From assembly GCF_002220365.1 (NCBI RefSeq), contig NZ_MTHB01000011.1:39558-103557 (forward strand): 64,000 nt of DNA, in the 5' to 3' direction. This document shows, in pieces, positions 56,545 through 64,000 of this stretch. The stretch is from Caballeronia sordidicola. GTDB lineage: Bacteria; Pseudomonadota; Gammaproteobacteria; Burkholderiales; Burkholderiaceae. Both the position numbers and the translations under genes were made by a program. Each line of letters starts with the position of its first letter. The stretch's first letter is position 1. The notes beneath the pieces are model-generated. The model saw only the letters and a program-made list of their open reading frames with translations, was not told the DNA's origin and did not search any database.

Positions 56545-57570
56545 ATGTACAAGCTCAAGTCCTTCGCCATCGCCTCTGCTGTTGCTGCGTTACTTGGTGC
56601 AAGCGCCTCCCCGCAAGCTGCGCCAGTGCTCGAACCCGCCACGCAGCAGTTTATCGACGCGCTCACGGCTCAAAAAGGTCCGCCGATCTACACCCTTTCT
56701 CCCGCCGATGCCCGCAACGTCCTCGCCGGCGCCCAGTCACAGCCAGTGACGAAAGAAGCCGCGCAGATTGAAGACCGTGTGATCAAGGCCGGTCCGACGG
56801 GGAAGATCGCGATCCGCATAGTACGTCCGGCTCACGCCAAGGGCGTGCTGCCCGTGATCATGTATTTCCACGGAGGCGGTTGGGTGCTGGGCGACAAGAA
56901 TACGCACGACCGCCTGGTCCGCGAGATCGCAAACGGCGCACAGGCCACGGTGATCTTCGTGGATTACGATCGCTCGCCGGAGACGAAATTCCCGGTGCCG
57001 ACGCAAGAGGCGTACGCCGCCACGCGCTACGTGGCTGAGCATGCAAAGCAGTTCAATGTCGATGCGTCGCGCATGGCCGTGGCGGGCGACAGTGTCGGCG
57101 GCAACATGGCGGCGGCCGTCACCTTGATGGCAAAAGAGCAGGGCGGCCCGGCGCTGCGTTACCAAGTGCTGTTCTACCCGGTCACCGATGCGAATTTCGA
57201 CGACGGTTCGTACAACGAATTCGCCGATGGTCCGTGGCTGACCAAAAACGCGATGAAATGGTTCTGGGACGCGTATGCGCCGAACGCCGCCGATCGGGAA
57301 AAAATTACGGTGTCGCCGCTGCGTGCATCGCTTGAACAGTTGCAGGGTTTGCCGCCCGCGCTTGTCATCACCGACGAAAATGACGTGCTGCGCGACGAAG
57401 GCGAAGCGTATGCGAGAAAGCTGTCGCAGGCAGGCGTCCGGGTGACGGCGGTGCGCTATGCCGGCACGATCCACGACTTCGTGATGCTCAACGCACTGGC
57501 CAATACCCCGGCCACGCGCGCGGCGATCGAACAGGCCAATACCGTGCTGAAGCGCGCGCTGGCGAAATAA
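56545..57570 (+). CDS. Secreted alpha/beta hydrolase (HSL-family esterase)
   Basis: 341 residues with a signal peptide (MYKLKSFAIASAVAALLGAS, cleavage near QAAP). The oxyanion motif is YFHGGGW. The catalytic serine is in AVAGDSVGGNMA, the aspartate in ITDENDVLRDEGEAYA and the histidine in AGTIHDF. This matches the hormone-sensitive-lipase family of esterases. The enzyme should act in the periplasm or outside the cell on short-chain esters. AGGAG precedes the ATG. The shared operator links it to the TetR gene at 55201. Confidence 0.9.
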   Translation: MYKLKSFAIASAVAALLGASASPQAAPVLEPATQQFIDALTAQKGPPIYTLSPADARNVLAGAQSQPVTKEAAQIEDRVIKAGPTGKIAIRIVRPAHAKGVLPVIMYFHGGGWVLGDKNTHDRLVREIANGAQATVIFVDYDRSPETKFPVPTQEAYAATRYVAEHAKQFNVDASRMAVAGDSVGGNMAAAVTLMAKEQGGPALRYQVLFYPVTDANFDDGSYNEFADGPWLTKNAMKWFWDAYAPNAADREKITVSPLRASLEQLQGLPPALVITDENDVLRDEGEAYARKLSQAGVRVTAVRYAGTIHDFVMLNALANTPATRAAIEQANTVLKRALAK

Positions 57571-57602
57571 GCGGATCCGTACGCTGGGAATCGCCGACAT
57601 GC

Positions 57603-57627
57603 AAAAGCCCCACGCGTGGGGCTTTTC
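57603..57627. terminator. Bidirectional terminator between hydrolase and GST genes
   Basis: AAAAGCCCCACGCGTGGGGCTTTT is a near-perfect palindrome with A and T runs at both ends, between two converging genes. Confidence 0.9.
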
Positions 57628-57666
57628 AAGTCCTTCTCACTGCTGCAAACGAAGTCTCAACAGCCT

Positions 57667-58278
57667 TCAGGCAGGCAATGTATCGATGAAAGACTGGCGC
57701 TGCGACAAACGCTGAACGTGCTTGTCCAGATTGGCATACTCCTCGCGCCAGTTCATTTCGGGCATCCGGAAATCGAGATAACCGAGCGCGCAACCGCAAG
57801 CGATATCAGCGAGGGTGAAGTGATTCGCCGAACACCAGTTCTTGGCGGCGAGCCCTTTCGACATGGCCTTCAGGCCGTCGTCAATTTTGCGCTGTTGGCG
57901 CGCCACCCACGCCTCGTTGCGCTGCCCTTCCTCGCGCTGGGTGGTTTCCAGGCGAATCAGAACGGCGGCGTCGAGCATGCCATCGGCGAGTGCTTCCCAG
58001 CAACGCACTTCCGTGCGCTCGCGGCGTTCCTGCGGCAGCAGTTTGCCGACGGGGGTCAGCGTATCGACGTATTCGCAGATCACGCGCGAATCGAAAACGG
58101 CTTCGCCATCGTCCAGAATCAGGCACGGCACTTTGCCGAGCGGATTGAAACTATGGATTTTCGAATCGGATGCCCAGACGTTTTCGAGCACCAGTTCGCA
58201 GTCGATTTTCTTTTCTGCCATCACAATCCGCGTCTTTCGGACGTACGGGCTGTTGAGCGAACCGATCAGTTTCATCAT
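57667..58278 (-). CDS. Glutathione S-transferase family protein (YibF-like)
   Basis: 203 residues. The thioredoxin-like domain (about residues 1-80) has SLNSPYVRKTRIVMAEK, with a serine in the usual active-site place, then FNPLGKVPCLILDDG and the glutathione-binding FDSRVICEYVD. The helical C-terminal domain follows with FTLADIACGCALGYLDFR. It resembles E. coli YibF. Substrates of such proteins are mostly unknown. Cytosolic. Confidence 0.9.
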   Translation of the reverse strand: MMKLIGSLNSPYVRKTRIVMAEKKIDCELVLENVWASDSKIHSFNPLGKVPCLILDDGEAVFDSRVICEYVDTLTPVGKLLPQERRERTEVRCWEALADGMLDAAVLIRLETTQREEGQRNEAWVARQQRKIDDGLKAMSKGLAAKNWCSANHFTLADIACGCALGYLDFRMPEMNWREEYANLDKHVQRLSQRQSFIDTLPA

Positions 58279-58379
58279 CTGTGTTGTCGTTTCTGCAAAG
58301 AGTAGTCACGGAGATGGATCTTAACCGCCCGAACGCGCGCCGGCTGTAAATTCAAGATGGCGGCGTTGTGGTCGGGCGA

Positions 58380-58411
58380 CAAAAAAACCGGTGCACCTTT
58401 CGGTGCAACCG
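58380..58411 (-). terminator. Intrinsic terminator of the pqi operon
   Basis: CCGGT-GCACC / GGTGC-A-ACCGG stem with one bulged base. On the plus strand it is preceded by seven A, which gives a U run in the minus-strand transcript. It lies about 100 bases after the pqiC stop. Confidence 0.75.
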
Positions 58412-58509
58412 GGTTGCAGTCTGGCGGCACGAAGTCGCGCCCGTGACAGGCGCTTCGGCTTAGGCGCCGCGTCCTCGCAAGACGTTGAGCGCAGCCGCGT
58501 CAGCCGTGG

Positions 58510-59229
58510 CTATTGTGCAGGCGCGGCCGCGTTTGCGGACATGGCCGGAGCAGGACAGGGAAGGACAGCCGGCGCGCGAGTCGCGACTTTTCCGGCCTTC
58601 CCAGTCGTAGCGGAAGACGACATGGGCACAGGCACGGAACTCACCGTGCGAATCCCGGCGGAAATCTCGCTGGCGAGTTGATCGACCGCTCGCCTATGCC
58701 CCGCCACCAGCGCGTCATAGCCGGCATCGACAGTTTGTTCGGCCTGCGTCCGGCACGTCAGCACAGCCTGGTTGTTCACGCCGCGCACGCTCCAGACCGC
58801 GTCGATCAACGCGCGCCGGCCCGGCGACGACTCGAAGCGCTGCACATTCACCTTCACGCGGTACACCGGTACGCCCTCGGGATGCGGCGTGCCGTAGACG
58901 TCGATAGCGCCCAACTGCTGCGTCAGATCCGCTGACAGTGCACGCCGGACTTCGTCGGCGGGAAGCGACGCCCAGCGCTCGTCCTCGAGCACCCGGACTT
59001 GCGCTGAACCATCCTGCACGACCAACTGGTTCTTGGCGACTTGAGGAGGCATGTCCACCGGCGACACTTCCAGATAGAACGAAGCGGGCGCGGCCGTTCT
59101 CGTCGCGGCGTCGTTGCCGCCGAGCGTATAGAAGCGGCTGGCCGGCGAACTGCTGCACGCGGCGAGCGCGGCGACCAGACTTATCGCCGACACCCCGCCG
59201 ACGGCCCTCAATACTCTGGCCAAGCTCAT
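58510..59229 (-). CDS. pqiC: PqiC-like outer-membrane lipoprotein
   Basis: 239 residues with a lipoprotein signal peptide: hydrophobic stretch, then LAAC (lipidated Cys25) and SSSPASRFYTL. The ABC-auxiliary (DUF330) domain has FYLEVSPVDMPPQVAKNQLVV and RALSADLTQQLG. PqiC binds the PqiB tube at the outer membrane in phospholipid transport. The C-terminal 45 residues are Pro/Ala/Ser-rich. Its start overlaps the pqiB stop by four bases. Confidence 0.88.
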   Translation of the reverse strand: MSLARVLRAVGGVSAISLVAALAACSSSPASRFYTLGGNDAATRTAAPASFYLEVSPVDMPPQVAKNQLVVQDGSAQVRVLEDERWASLPADEVRRALSADLTQQLGAIDVYGTPHPEGVPVYRVKVNVQRFESSPGRRALIDAVWSVRGVNNQAVLTCRTQAEQTVDAGYDALVAGHRRAVDQLASEISAGIRTVSSVPVPMSSSATTGKAGKVATRAPAVLPCPAPAMSANAAAPAQ

Positions 59230-60899
59230 GGCTTATCTCCTGGTTTTCCACGTACGAGCGATTCCGGATGACGTTCCAGATAATCGGCGAGCGCATTGAG
59301 CGATTGCAGTGTCCGCGTGAGTTCCTGCAGCGCCTGATGGACATCCGACTGCAGCGGCGAGTCCTGTTGCAGCGTGTTTTGCGCCTCGCCGAACGTTTTC
59401 CGCGCGGCGGTGAGCGTGTCGCGCGCTTCGGGCACAACCTCCGTACCGAGCTGGTTGAAGAGGCTGTTCGCGTTCTTCAGCGCACTATTCAAATTGTTGC
59501 CGATGTCGTCGAAGGGAATCTTGTCCAGTTTCTTCGCGATGTCCGCCACCTGCAGTTGCAGTTCGTCAAGCGTATTGGGCACGGTGGGCAATTCGAGCGG
59601 ATCGGCCGTGGCGTCGACCGTGACCTTGGCCGCTTTCGGGAACACATCAAGTGCGACATAAAGCTGTCCGGTCAGCAGATTGCCGGTACGCAACTGTCCG
59701 CGTAATCCATTCGACACCAGTCTCTGGAGCAGTTCCTGGCCAGCCACGGTGTTCGGGCGAGGCGCAGAGTCCCGGAAGCGCTTGCCCAGCCGGTCCGGAT
59801 AGATATTCATGGTCACCGGCATCTGGAAGGTGCGCGTTTTCGGATCGTATTCGATCCCGATGCCCGTCACGCTGCCGAGCAGGATGCCGCGGAAATCGAT
59901 TGGGGCGCCCACGGACAAACCGCGCAGCGATTGGTTGAAATTCATGACCACGCGGATTGGCTGGCCGTCCGGATCGCGCATGGCGTCCTGTTCGTCCGAA
60001 CCGAGGCGGAAAGTCATGTTGTCAGGCGCCTGCTGTCCAGGTTCCTGATTCTGCGGTGTCTGGAAGGCAATACCCCCCAGCACGACGGTCGCAAGTGACT
60101 GCGTGTTCAGCTTGAAGCCGCTTGCATCCAGCCGCAGGTCAACGCCGCTTGCGTGCCACCAGCGCGAATTCGTACCGACATACTGATCGTACGGCGCGTT
60201 CACGAACACCTGCATGGTGACGCCCGTGCCGTCCTTGTCGAGCGAAAAGCCGACAACCTGCCCGACCTGCACGCGCCGGTAATAGATAGGCGAGCCGATA
60301 TCGATTGAGCCCAGCGACTCACCGCGCAAGGTGAATTGCCGTCCCTTTTGATCGCCGGTGACCGCTGGCGGGGTTTCGAGCCCGACAAAATGGGTCTCGT
60401 CCTCTTTGGACTTCCCGGCATCCACGCCGATATACGCACCGGACAGCAATGTGCCGAGCCCGGTCACGCCGCTGGCGGCCACGCGCGGGCGCACCACCCA
60501 GAAGCGCGAGTCTTTCACCGCGAAGTCCTCGGCGACCTTGGTCAACTGGACATCGACGAGCACGCGCGAGTGGTCTTTCGACAGCGTGATCTCCTTGACC
60601 GTGCCGACATCGACGTCCTTGTATTTGACCTTGGTCTTGCCTGTCTCAAGGCCTTCTGCGCTCACGAAGCTGATGGTGATCGTCGGTCCGCGTCCCGACA
60701 CCGATTTCACCACGAGCACAATGCCGATCAGCGCGGCGATCAGCGGAAGCACCCAGACGAGCGACGGTATCCAGCGGCTGCGCGGTTCGATCACCGGTTC
60801 CGGGAGATTGGGCGGCAAGCCACCGCCGCCGCCCGCGTTTCGCGACGGCTCGTTCGGGCCTTTGACGGTGTTGTTCGAAGGACCTTGCGGGCTAGTCAT
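59226..60899 (-). CDS. pqiB: MCE-domain lipid transport protein PqiB
   Basis: 557 residues. One membrane helix at about residues 47-67 (WVLPLIAALIGIVLVVKSVS) is followed by three MCE domains: about 70-165 (GLETGKTKVKYKDVDVGTV), 180-280 (SIDIGSPIYYRRVQVGQV) and 310-415 (GLSVGAPIDFRGILLGSV). A helical C-terminal region after residue 460 forms the long tube in E. coli PqiB. It spans the periplasm and shuttles phospholipids. Cotranslated with pqiA and pqiC through short overlaps. Confidence 0.94.
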   Translation of the reverse strand: MTSPQGPSNNTVKGPNEPSRNAGGGGGLPPNLPEPVIEPRSRWIPSLVWVLPLIAALIGIVLVVKSVSGRGPTITISFVSAEGLETGKTKVKYKDVDVGTVKEITLSKDHSRVLVDVQLTKVAEDFAVKDSRFWVVRPRVAASGVTGLGTLLSGAYIGVDAGKSKEDETHFVGLETPPAVTGDQKGRQFTLRGESLGSIDIGSPIYYRRVQVGQVVGFSLDKDGTGVTMQVFVNAPYDQYVGTNSRWWHASGVDLRLDASGFKLNTQSLATVVLGGIAFQTPQNQEPGQQAPDNMTFRLGSDEQDAMRDPDGQPIRVVMNFNQSLRGLSVGAPIDFRGILLGSVTGIGIEYDPKTRTFQMPVTMNIYPDRLGKRFRDSAPRPNTVAGQELLQRLVSNGLRGQLRTGNLLTGQLYVALDVFPKAAKVTVDATADPLELPTVPNTLDELQLQVADIAKKLDKIPFDDIGNNLNSALKNANSLFNQLGTEVVPEARDTLTAARKTFGEAQNTLQQDSPLQSDVHQALQELTRTLQSLNALADYLERHPESLVRGKPGDKP

Positions 60900-61596
60900 G
60901 TTTCTTTCCTGAAGGTTCGATGTGATCCCACATCAGTCGCGGGTCGAATTGCATGGAGGCCAGCATGGTGAGCACCACCACGCAGCCAAACGCAAGTGCG
61001 CCCGGCCCTGGCGTGATGACGGCGAGCGAACCGAAGCGCACGAGCGCAACGGTCAGCGTCACGACAAAAATATCGAGCATGGACCATCGGCCGATTTTTT
61101 CGACGATTCGATACAACGTCGTGCGCTGGCGAGGACGCCACTTGGAGCCCGATTGGGTGGCCCAGGTGAGAAACGCCAGCGTGCCGAGCTTGAGCATCGG
61201 CACGAGAATACTGGCGATAAAGATGATCGCGGAGAGCGGATAGTCGCCGTCGTTCCAGAACATCGCCACGCCGCTCATGATCGTGTCGTCTTCTGAACCG
61301 ACGATCGATGACGTGTGGAGCACCGGATATAAATTCGCCGGAATGTACAGGATCGCGGCGGACAGCAGCAACGCCCAGGTCCGCGCAACCGAGTCAGGAT
61401 TGCGCCGATGCAGCGGCGAGCCGCAGCGCACGCAAAGCTGGCGCTCGACCGTGAACACGCGCTTTTGCACGCGGTTGCACGCGTGGCAGCCGATCAGACC
61501 CGCCTCCTTGGCCGTGGTATATAACGGCTCGGGAGATCCGGATGTGTCGGGAGTGTCGGCGGTGCCGGCGGTGTCGGGATCGGGCTTGTCGGTCAT
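60892..61596 (-). CDS. PqiA-like membrane protein, second half
   Basis: 234 residues with four predicted membrane helices. It opens with a zinc-ribbon-like CHACN (Cys, Cys) and CVRCGSPLHRR, then LLSAAILYIPANLYPVLHTS. E. coli PqiA is a single protein with two such modules; here this is the second module, encoded separately. It partners PqiB at the inner membrane. It overlaps pqiB by eight bases and the first pqiA gene by four. Confidence 0.88.
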   Translation of the reverse strand: MTDKPDPDTAGTADTPDTSGSPEPLYTTAKEAGLIGCHACNRVQKRVFTVERQLCVRCGSPLHRRNPDSVARTWALLLSAAILYIPANLYPVLHTSSIVGSEDDTIMSGVAMFWNDGDYPLSAIIFIASILVPMLKLGTLAFLTWATQSGSKWRPRQRTTLYRIVEKIGRWSMLDIFVVTLTVALVRFGSLAVITPGPGALAFGCVVVLTMLASMQFDPRLMWDHIEPSGKKHD

Positions 61597-62369
61597 GGCT
61601 TCATCGGTGGAGCGGCGGCGTCAGGCGGTGTCCCTTGCGGCGTCCTGTGCGAAGGCGCGGGATGCAGCAGGTCGGATGAAAGGCTGGAATGCGGCTCGGC
61701 TGAATAAGCCGATACCGGGCCGGACCGGAGGCCGCCGAAAGGCGTGTAGCGCAACGGTCCGTGACCTCCCGCACGCTCGGCGATTTCCCACAGCGCGCGC
61801 GGATCGAAGGTGAGGATGACCGCGAACAGCAAGGTCAGCGCGCCGAACGCGAACAGCGCCGCTTCTGGAATCACACGCGCGATGCTCACCATTTTCACCA
61901 GTGTTACGAGTATCCCAAGCATGAACACTTCGATCATTCCCCACGGCCGCACGAACTGGATCGCGCGCAGCACCTGGCTGAAGCCGGCCGGAATGAAACC
62001 CGCGCGCAACGGCACGAGCAGATACAGCATTGCAATCAGTTCGGTGAGCGGGAAGAGGATGGTCGCGCAAAAAACCATGGTGGCGATCACTTCCATGTTC
62101 TCACCCCACAGCGCGACAATCGCACCAATCAGGGTCGTTTGGGACGTGATGCCGTTCGTTTCCAGTTCCACGATAGGAAAAGCCTGCGCGATTAAAAACG
62201 TGATCAGCGCGGCGAGCGTGATGGAGCAAAGCTTGTCCAGATTCGACGAAACGCTCTGGTAGAGCGTAGCGCCACAGCGCGTACATTTCGCGGAGCTGCG
62301 GGACGGCAGGGCGCGCTTATGAAACAGCGTGTCGCATTCGTGGCATGCGATCAGATCGTCTTCTTCCAT
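61593..62369 (-). CDS. pqiA: PqiA-like membrane protein, first half
   Basis: 258 residues. It starts MEEDDLIACHECDTLF with CxxC, and CTRCGATLYQ is the second pair. Four membrane helices follow (LCSITLAALITFLIAQAFPI being the first). It corresponds to the N-terminal module of E. coli PqiA. It is the first gene of the pqiA-pqiA-pqiB-pqiC operon, which helps maintain the outer membrane under stress. The C-terminal 45 residues are low in complexity and predicted disordered. Confidence 0.88.
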   Translation of the reverse strand: MEEDDLIACHECDTLFHKRALPSRSSAKCTRCGATLYQSVSSNLDKLCSITLAALITFLIAQAFPIVELETNGITSQTTLIGAIVALWGENMEVIATMVFCATILFPLTELIAMLYLLVPLRAGFIPAGFSQVLRAIQFVRPWGMIEVFMLGILVTLVKMVSIARVIPEAALFAFGALTLLFAVILTFDPRALWEIAERAGGHGPLRYTPFGGLRSGPVSAYSAEPHSSLSSDLLHPAPSHRTPQGTPPDAAAPPMKP

Positions 62370-62828
62370 AGGCGGAATACTAAGCTCGTACTGGCGTGTT
62401 GTTTTAGTGTCTTAAACGTCGTGGTTCCGGGACGGCTGCATACCAGAGCAAAGGCCGGGCCAGCGGGCATGGTAACAAACGGCGGACTGCCGCGCGGAAG
62501 CGCCGCACTGACCTGACTTGCTATTGCGTCACAGGCAAGGCGCTGCGGCGCGGGCCCGTACCGGTGCGCGGACCTTGATTGGCTCCTCGCCCAAATGGAA
62601 TTGTCGGCGTGCGGGGCTCGTTTAATCTGGATGCCCAAGCCACTGATACCAGATTTGTAACGCGGCCGCGGACGGGTCGGCAACTATTTCTTTATCGAAA
62701 AGCCGGTTTTTACTTGTTCGGGTAGGATGGCGGCCTTGAGACCCTTGTCGCCGGGTTATTGCGGTTGCCGCGCGATAAACCGCTTCGGGTCAAGTCATCA
62801 ATTCCGCACTTTTTCTGGTGGACCACGT
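62370..62828. other. Divergent region between the pqi operon and cybB
   Basis: 459 bases. It should hold the promoters of both operons. I find no convincing consensus promoter, repeat or RNA gene. Frames on both strands lack ribosome binding sites and recognisable products. Confidence 0.45.
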
Positions 62829-63389
62829 ATGGAACGCAGCCCGAATTTCGCCAGCTCCGAGCGCTACAGCCGGACCGCGATCGGCCTTCACTGGCTGATC
62901 GCATTGCTGATTGTATGCGGCTTCTATCTCGGCTGGATCATGACCGATATTCCCGGTTTCACGCCAACCAAGCTCAAATATTTCTCCTGGCACAAATGGA
63001 TCGGCGTGACCGTGTTCGCGCTCGCCGTCGTGCGCGTGCTCTGGCGCGCCACGCATAAGGCCCCGGCCATGCCGCGCCGCATTCCCACGTGGCAAAAGGG
63101 CGTCGCTCACCTCACGCACTTTCTGCTTTACGCACTGATGCTGGTGATTCCGGCTTCCGGGTATCTCTATAGCTCGGCGGCCGGTATTCAGGTGGTGTAT
63201 CTCGGGCTGGTGCCGTTGCCGACCATTATCGGACCGGATACCGCGCTGAAAGTCACGCTGAAGATGGTCCATATTTACCTGAATTACACGCTGCTCGTGC
63301 TCGTGATCATGCACGTCCTGGCGGCGTTGAAGCATCAATTCGTCGACCGTGACGGTTTGCTCGCACGCATGATTCCGTTCCTCCGATAA
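62829..63389 (+). CDS. Cytochrome b561
   Basis: 186 residues with four membrane helices. Heme-ligand histidines are expected in AIGLHWLIALLIV, YFSWHKWIGVTVF, THFLLYALMLVI and YTLLVLVIMHVLAALKH. It is an inner-membrane di-heme electron carrier (CybB type), which moves electrons between quinol and other acceptors such as superoxide. The start at 62829 (MERSPNF) is preceded by GGTGGAC; a longer frame from 62727 adds 34 residues without similarity. A YceI gene follows, a pairing common in proteobacteria. Confidence 0.92.
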   Translation: MERSPNFASSERYSRTAIGLHWLIALLIVCGFYLGWIMTDIPGFTPTKLKYFSWHKWIGVTVFALAVVRVLWRATHKAPAMPRRIPTWQKGVAHLTHFLLYALMLVIPASGYLYSSAAGIQVVYLGLVPLPTIIGPDTALKVTLKMVHIYLNYTLLVLVIMHVLAALKHQFVDRDGLLARMIPFLR

Positions 63390-63535
63390 GCACTGTCCGG
63401 TTCGCAGTCAATAAAAATGAGACGTAATTGATTCCTTCTTGTTGATAGCCAGTTTCCTCCGCACAGGTTGCGCTGGATTGCGTTTGACTTTTCAATAGCG
63501 GTTCAACCGGTTATCCCGGTGGCCTCAGGACATAC

Positions 63536-64000
63536 ATGAAACACGCGAAATTTTCCCGTTGGTTGCTTGCAGGTGTTTCCGCTGCATCGCTGGTCGCAGC
63601 GGTTTCCGCCTTTGCTCAAGCCCAGGTCGACACGACCAAAAGCACGGTGACGGCGACATCGAAGCAAATGAACGTGCCGGTTGAAGGCAAGTTCAAGAAG
63701 TTCACCGCGCAACTCGACTTCGATCCGGCCAAGCCGGCTGCGGGCAGCGCGAATCTCACCATCGATACGGGCAGCTACGATCTCGGCGATGACAGCTACA
63801 ACAAGCAAGCGACCGACAAGGACTGGTTCGATACCGCCCATTTCCCGACGGCTACGTTTACCTCGACGGCGATTGCGCCGGCCGGCGGCACGAAGTTCAA
63901 CGTGAGCGGCAAGTTGACCATCAAAGGCAAGTCGCAGAACGTGACCGTGCCGGTCACCGTCACGAGCCAGGGCGCGACGCAAACTTTCGATGGTTCATTG
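63536..64000 (+). CDS. YceI family periplasmic protein, 3' end cut by window
   Basis: 155 codons are visible and the frame is still open at base 64000. A signal peptide (MKHAKFSRWLLAGVSAASLV, cleavage near AFA-QA) is followed by the YceI lipocalin-like domain: STVTATSKQMNVPVEGKFKK, LTIDTGSYDLGDDSYN, DWFDTAHFPTATFTST and FNVSGKLTIKGKSQNVTVPV. Related proteins bind polyisoprenoid in a beta-barrel. AGGACATAC precedes the ATG. It lies 146 bases after cytochrome b561, probably in one unit, and may bind a quinone-like lipid for that partner. Confidence 0.93.
   Translation, partial: MKHAKFSRWLLAGVSAASLVAAVSAFAQAQVDTTKSTVTATSKQMNVPVEGKFKKFTAQLDFDPAKPAAGSANLTIDTGSYDLGDDSYNKQATDKDWFDTAHFPTATFTSTAIAPAGGTKFNVSGKLTIKGKSQNVTVPVTVTSQGATQTFDGSL

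Noticed and set aside
56369..56749. 126-codon plus-strand frame overlapping the start of the esterase gene
   Set aside because: It overlaps the real gene in another frame; the esterase has a signal peptide, a ribosome binding site and a complete catalytic triad.

Overview
This window looks like a chromosomal segment of a Burkholderiaceae member, most likely Paraburkholderia or Caballeronia. Base composition is GC-rich, and gene content and order are typical of the family: aspS-nudB-clsB, a TetR-led beta-oxidation cluster, rplM-rpsI-erpA, anmK/tyrS-dtd, ruvC-ruvA-ruvB, purH-fis-dusB, pepP-ubiH, split pntAA/AB/B, mnmA and pqiA-pqiA-pqiB-pqiC. I saw no tRNA, rRNA, CRISPR array, transposase or prophage gene. 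The species is inferred, not proven.

Layout. 0-4.3 kb: end of a DUF502 gene, aspS (with residues of a non-discriminating AspRS), nudB and a cardiolipin synthase. 4.4-11.6 kb: TetR regulator, acyl-CoA dehydrogenase, fused 3-hydroxyacyl-CoA dehydrogenase/enoyl-CoA hydratase, thiolase and enoyl-CoA hydratase, forming a fatty-acid oxidation cluster. 11.7-13.2 kb: fdhD and a nitrate-reductase-associated protein. 13.6-19.4 kb: a PAS-PAS-LOV-like-GGDEF-EAL membrane protein, a YciA-type thioesterase and an Atm1-type ABC exporter. 19.4-21.4 kb: an AT-rich accessory block on the minus strand. It holds two paralogous 96-residue secreted proteins and a secreted protein resembling pertussis/cholera-type ADP-ribosyltransferase A subunits that ends in RNEL. 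I read it as a candidate AB5-like toxin locus and it is the most interesting part of the window. 21.9-27.7 kb: LysR regulator, glutamate dehydrogenase and a GltIJKL amino-acid ABC transporter. 27.8-32.6 kb: YegP-like protein, class II amidotransferase, pyrC, a DUF3025 gene that runs into rnpB (RNase P RNA), and an OsmC-like protein.

32.9-33.0 kb carries a predicted small RNA of about 58 nt: a good sigma70 promoter, a hairpin displaying CCTCCT in its loop, and an intrinsic terminator. 33.1-38.9 kb: rplM-rpsI, erpA, anmK, tyrS, dtd and a phosphatase. 39-45.4 kb, minus strand: MpaB/DUF2236 protein, ruvB-ruvA-ruvC, purH and fis-dusB. 45.8-52.9 kb, minus strand: ubiH, pepP, an RlmL-like methyltransferase and the proton-translocating transhydrogenase. 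53.1-54.8 kb: NudJ-like hydrolase and mnmA. 55-57.6 kb: a TetR regulator and a secreted alpha/beta hydrolase that share an identical 22-bp palindromic operator. 57.7-64 kb: glutathione transferase, the pqi lipid-transport operon, cytochrome b561 and a YceI protein cut by the window end.

Most of the window is core metabolism, translation, DNA repair and envelope maintenance. The accessory signals are the toxin-like block at 19.4-21.4 kb and the TetR/esterase regulon at 55-57.6 kb. All family assignments were made by reading motifs; no database search was run.
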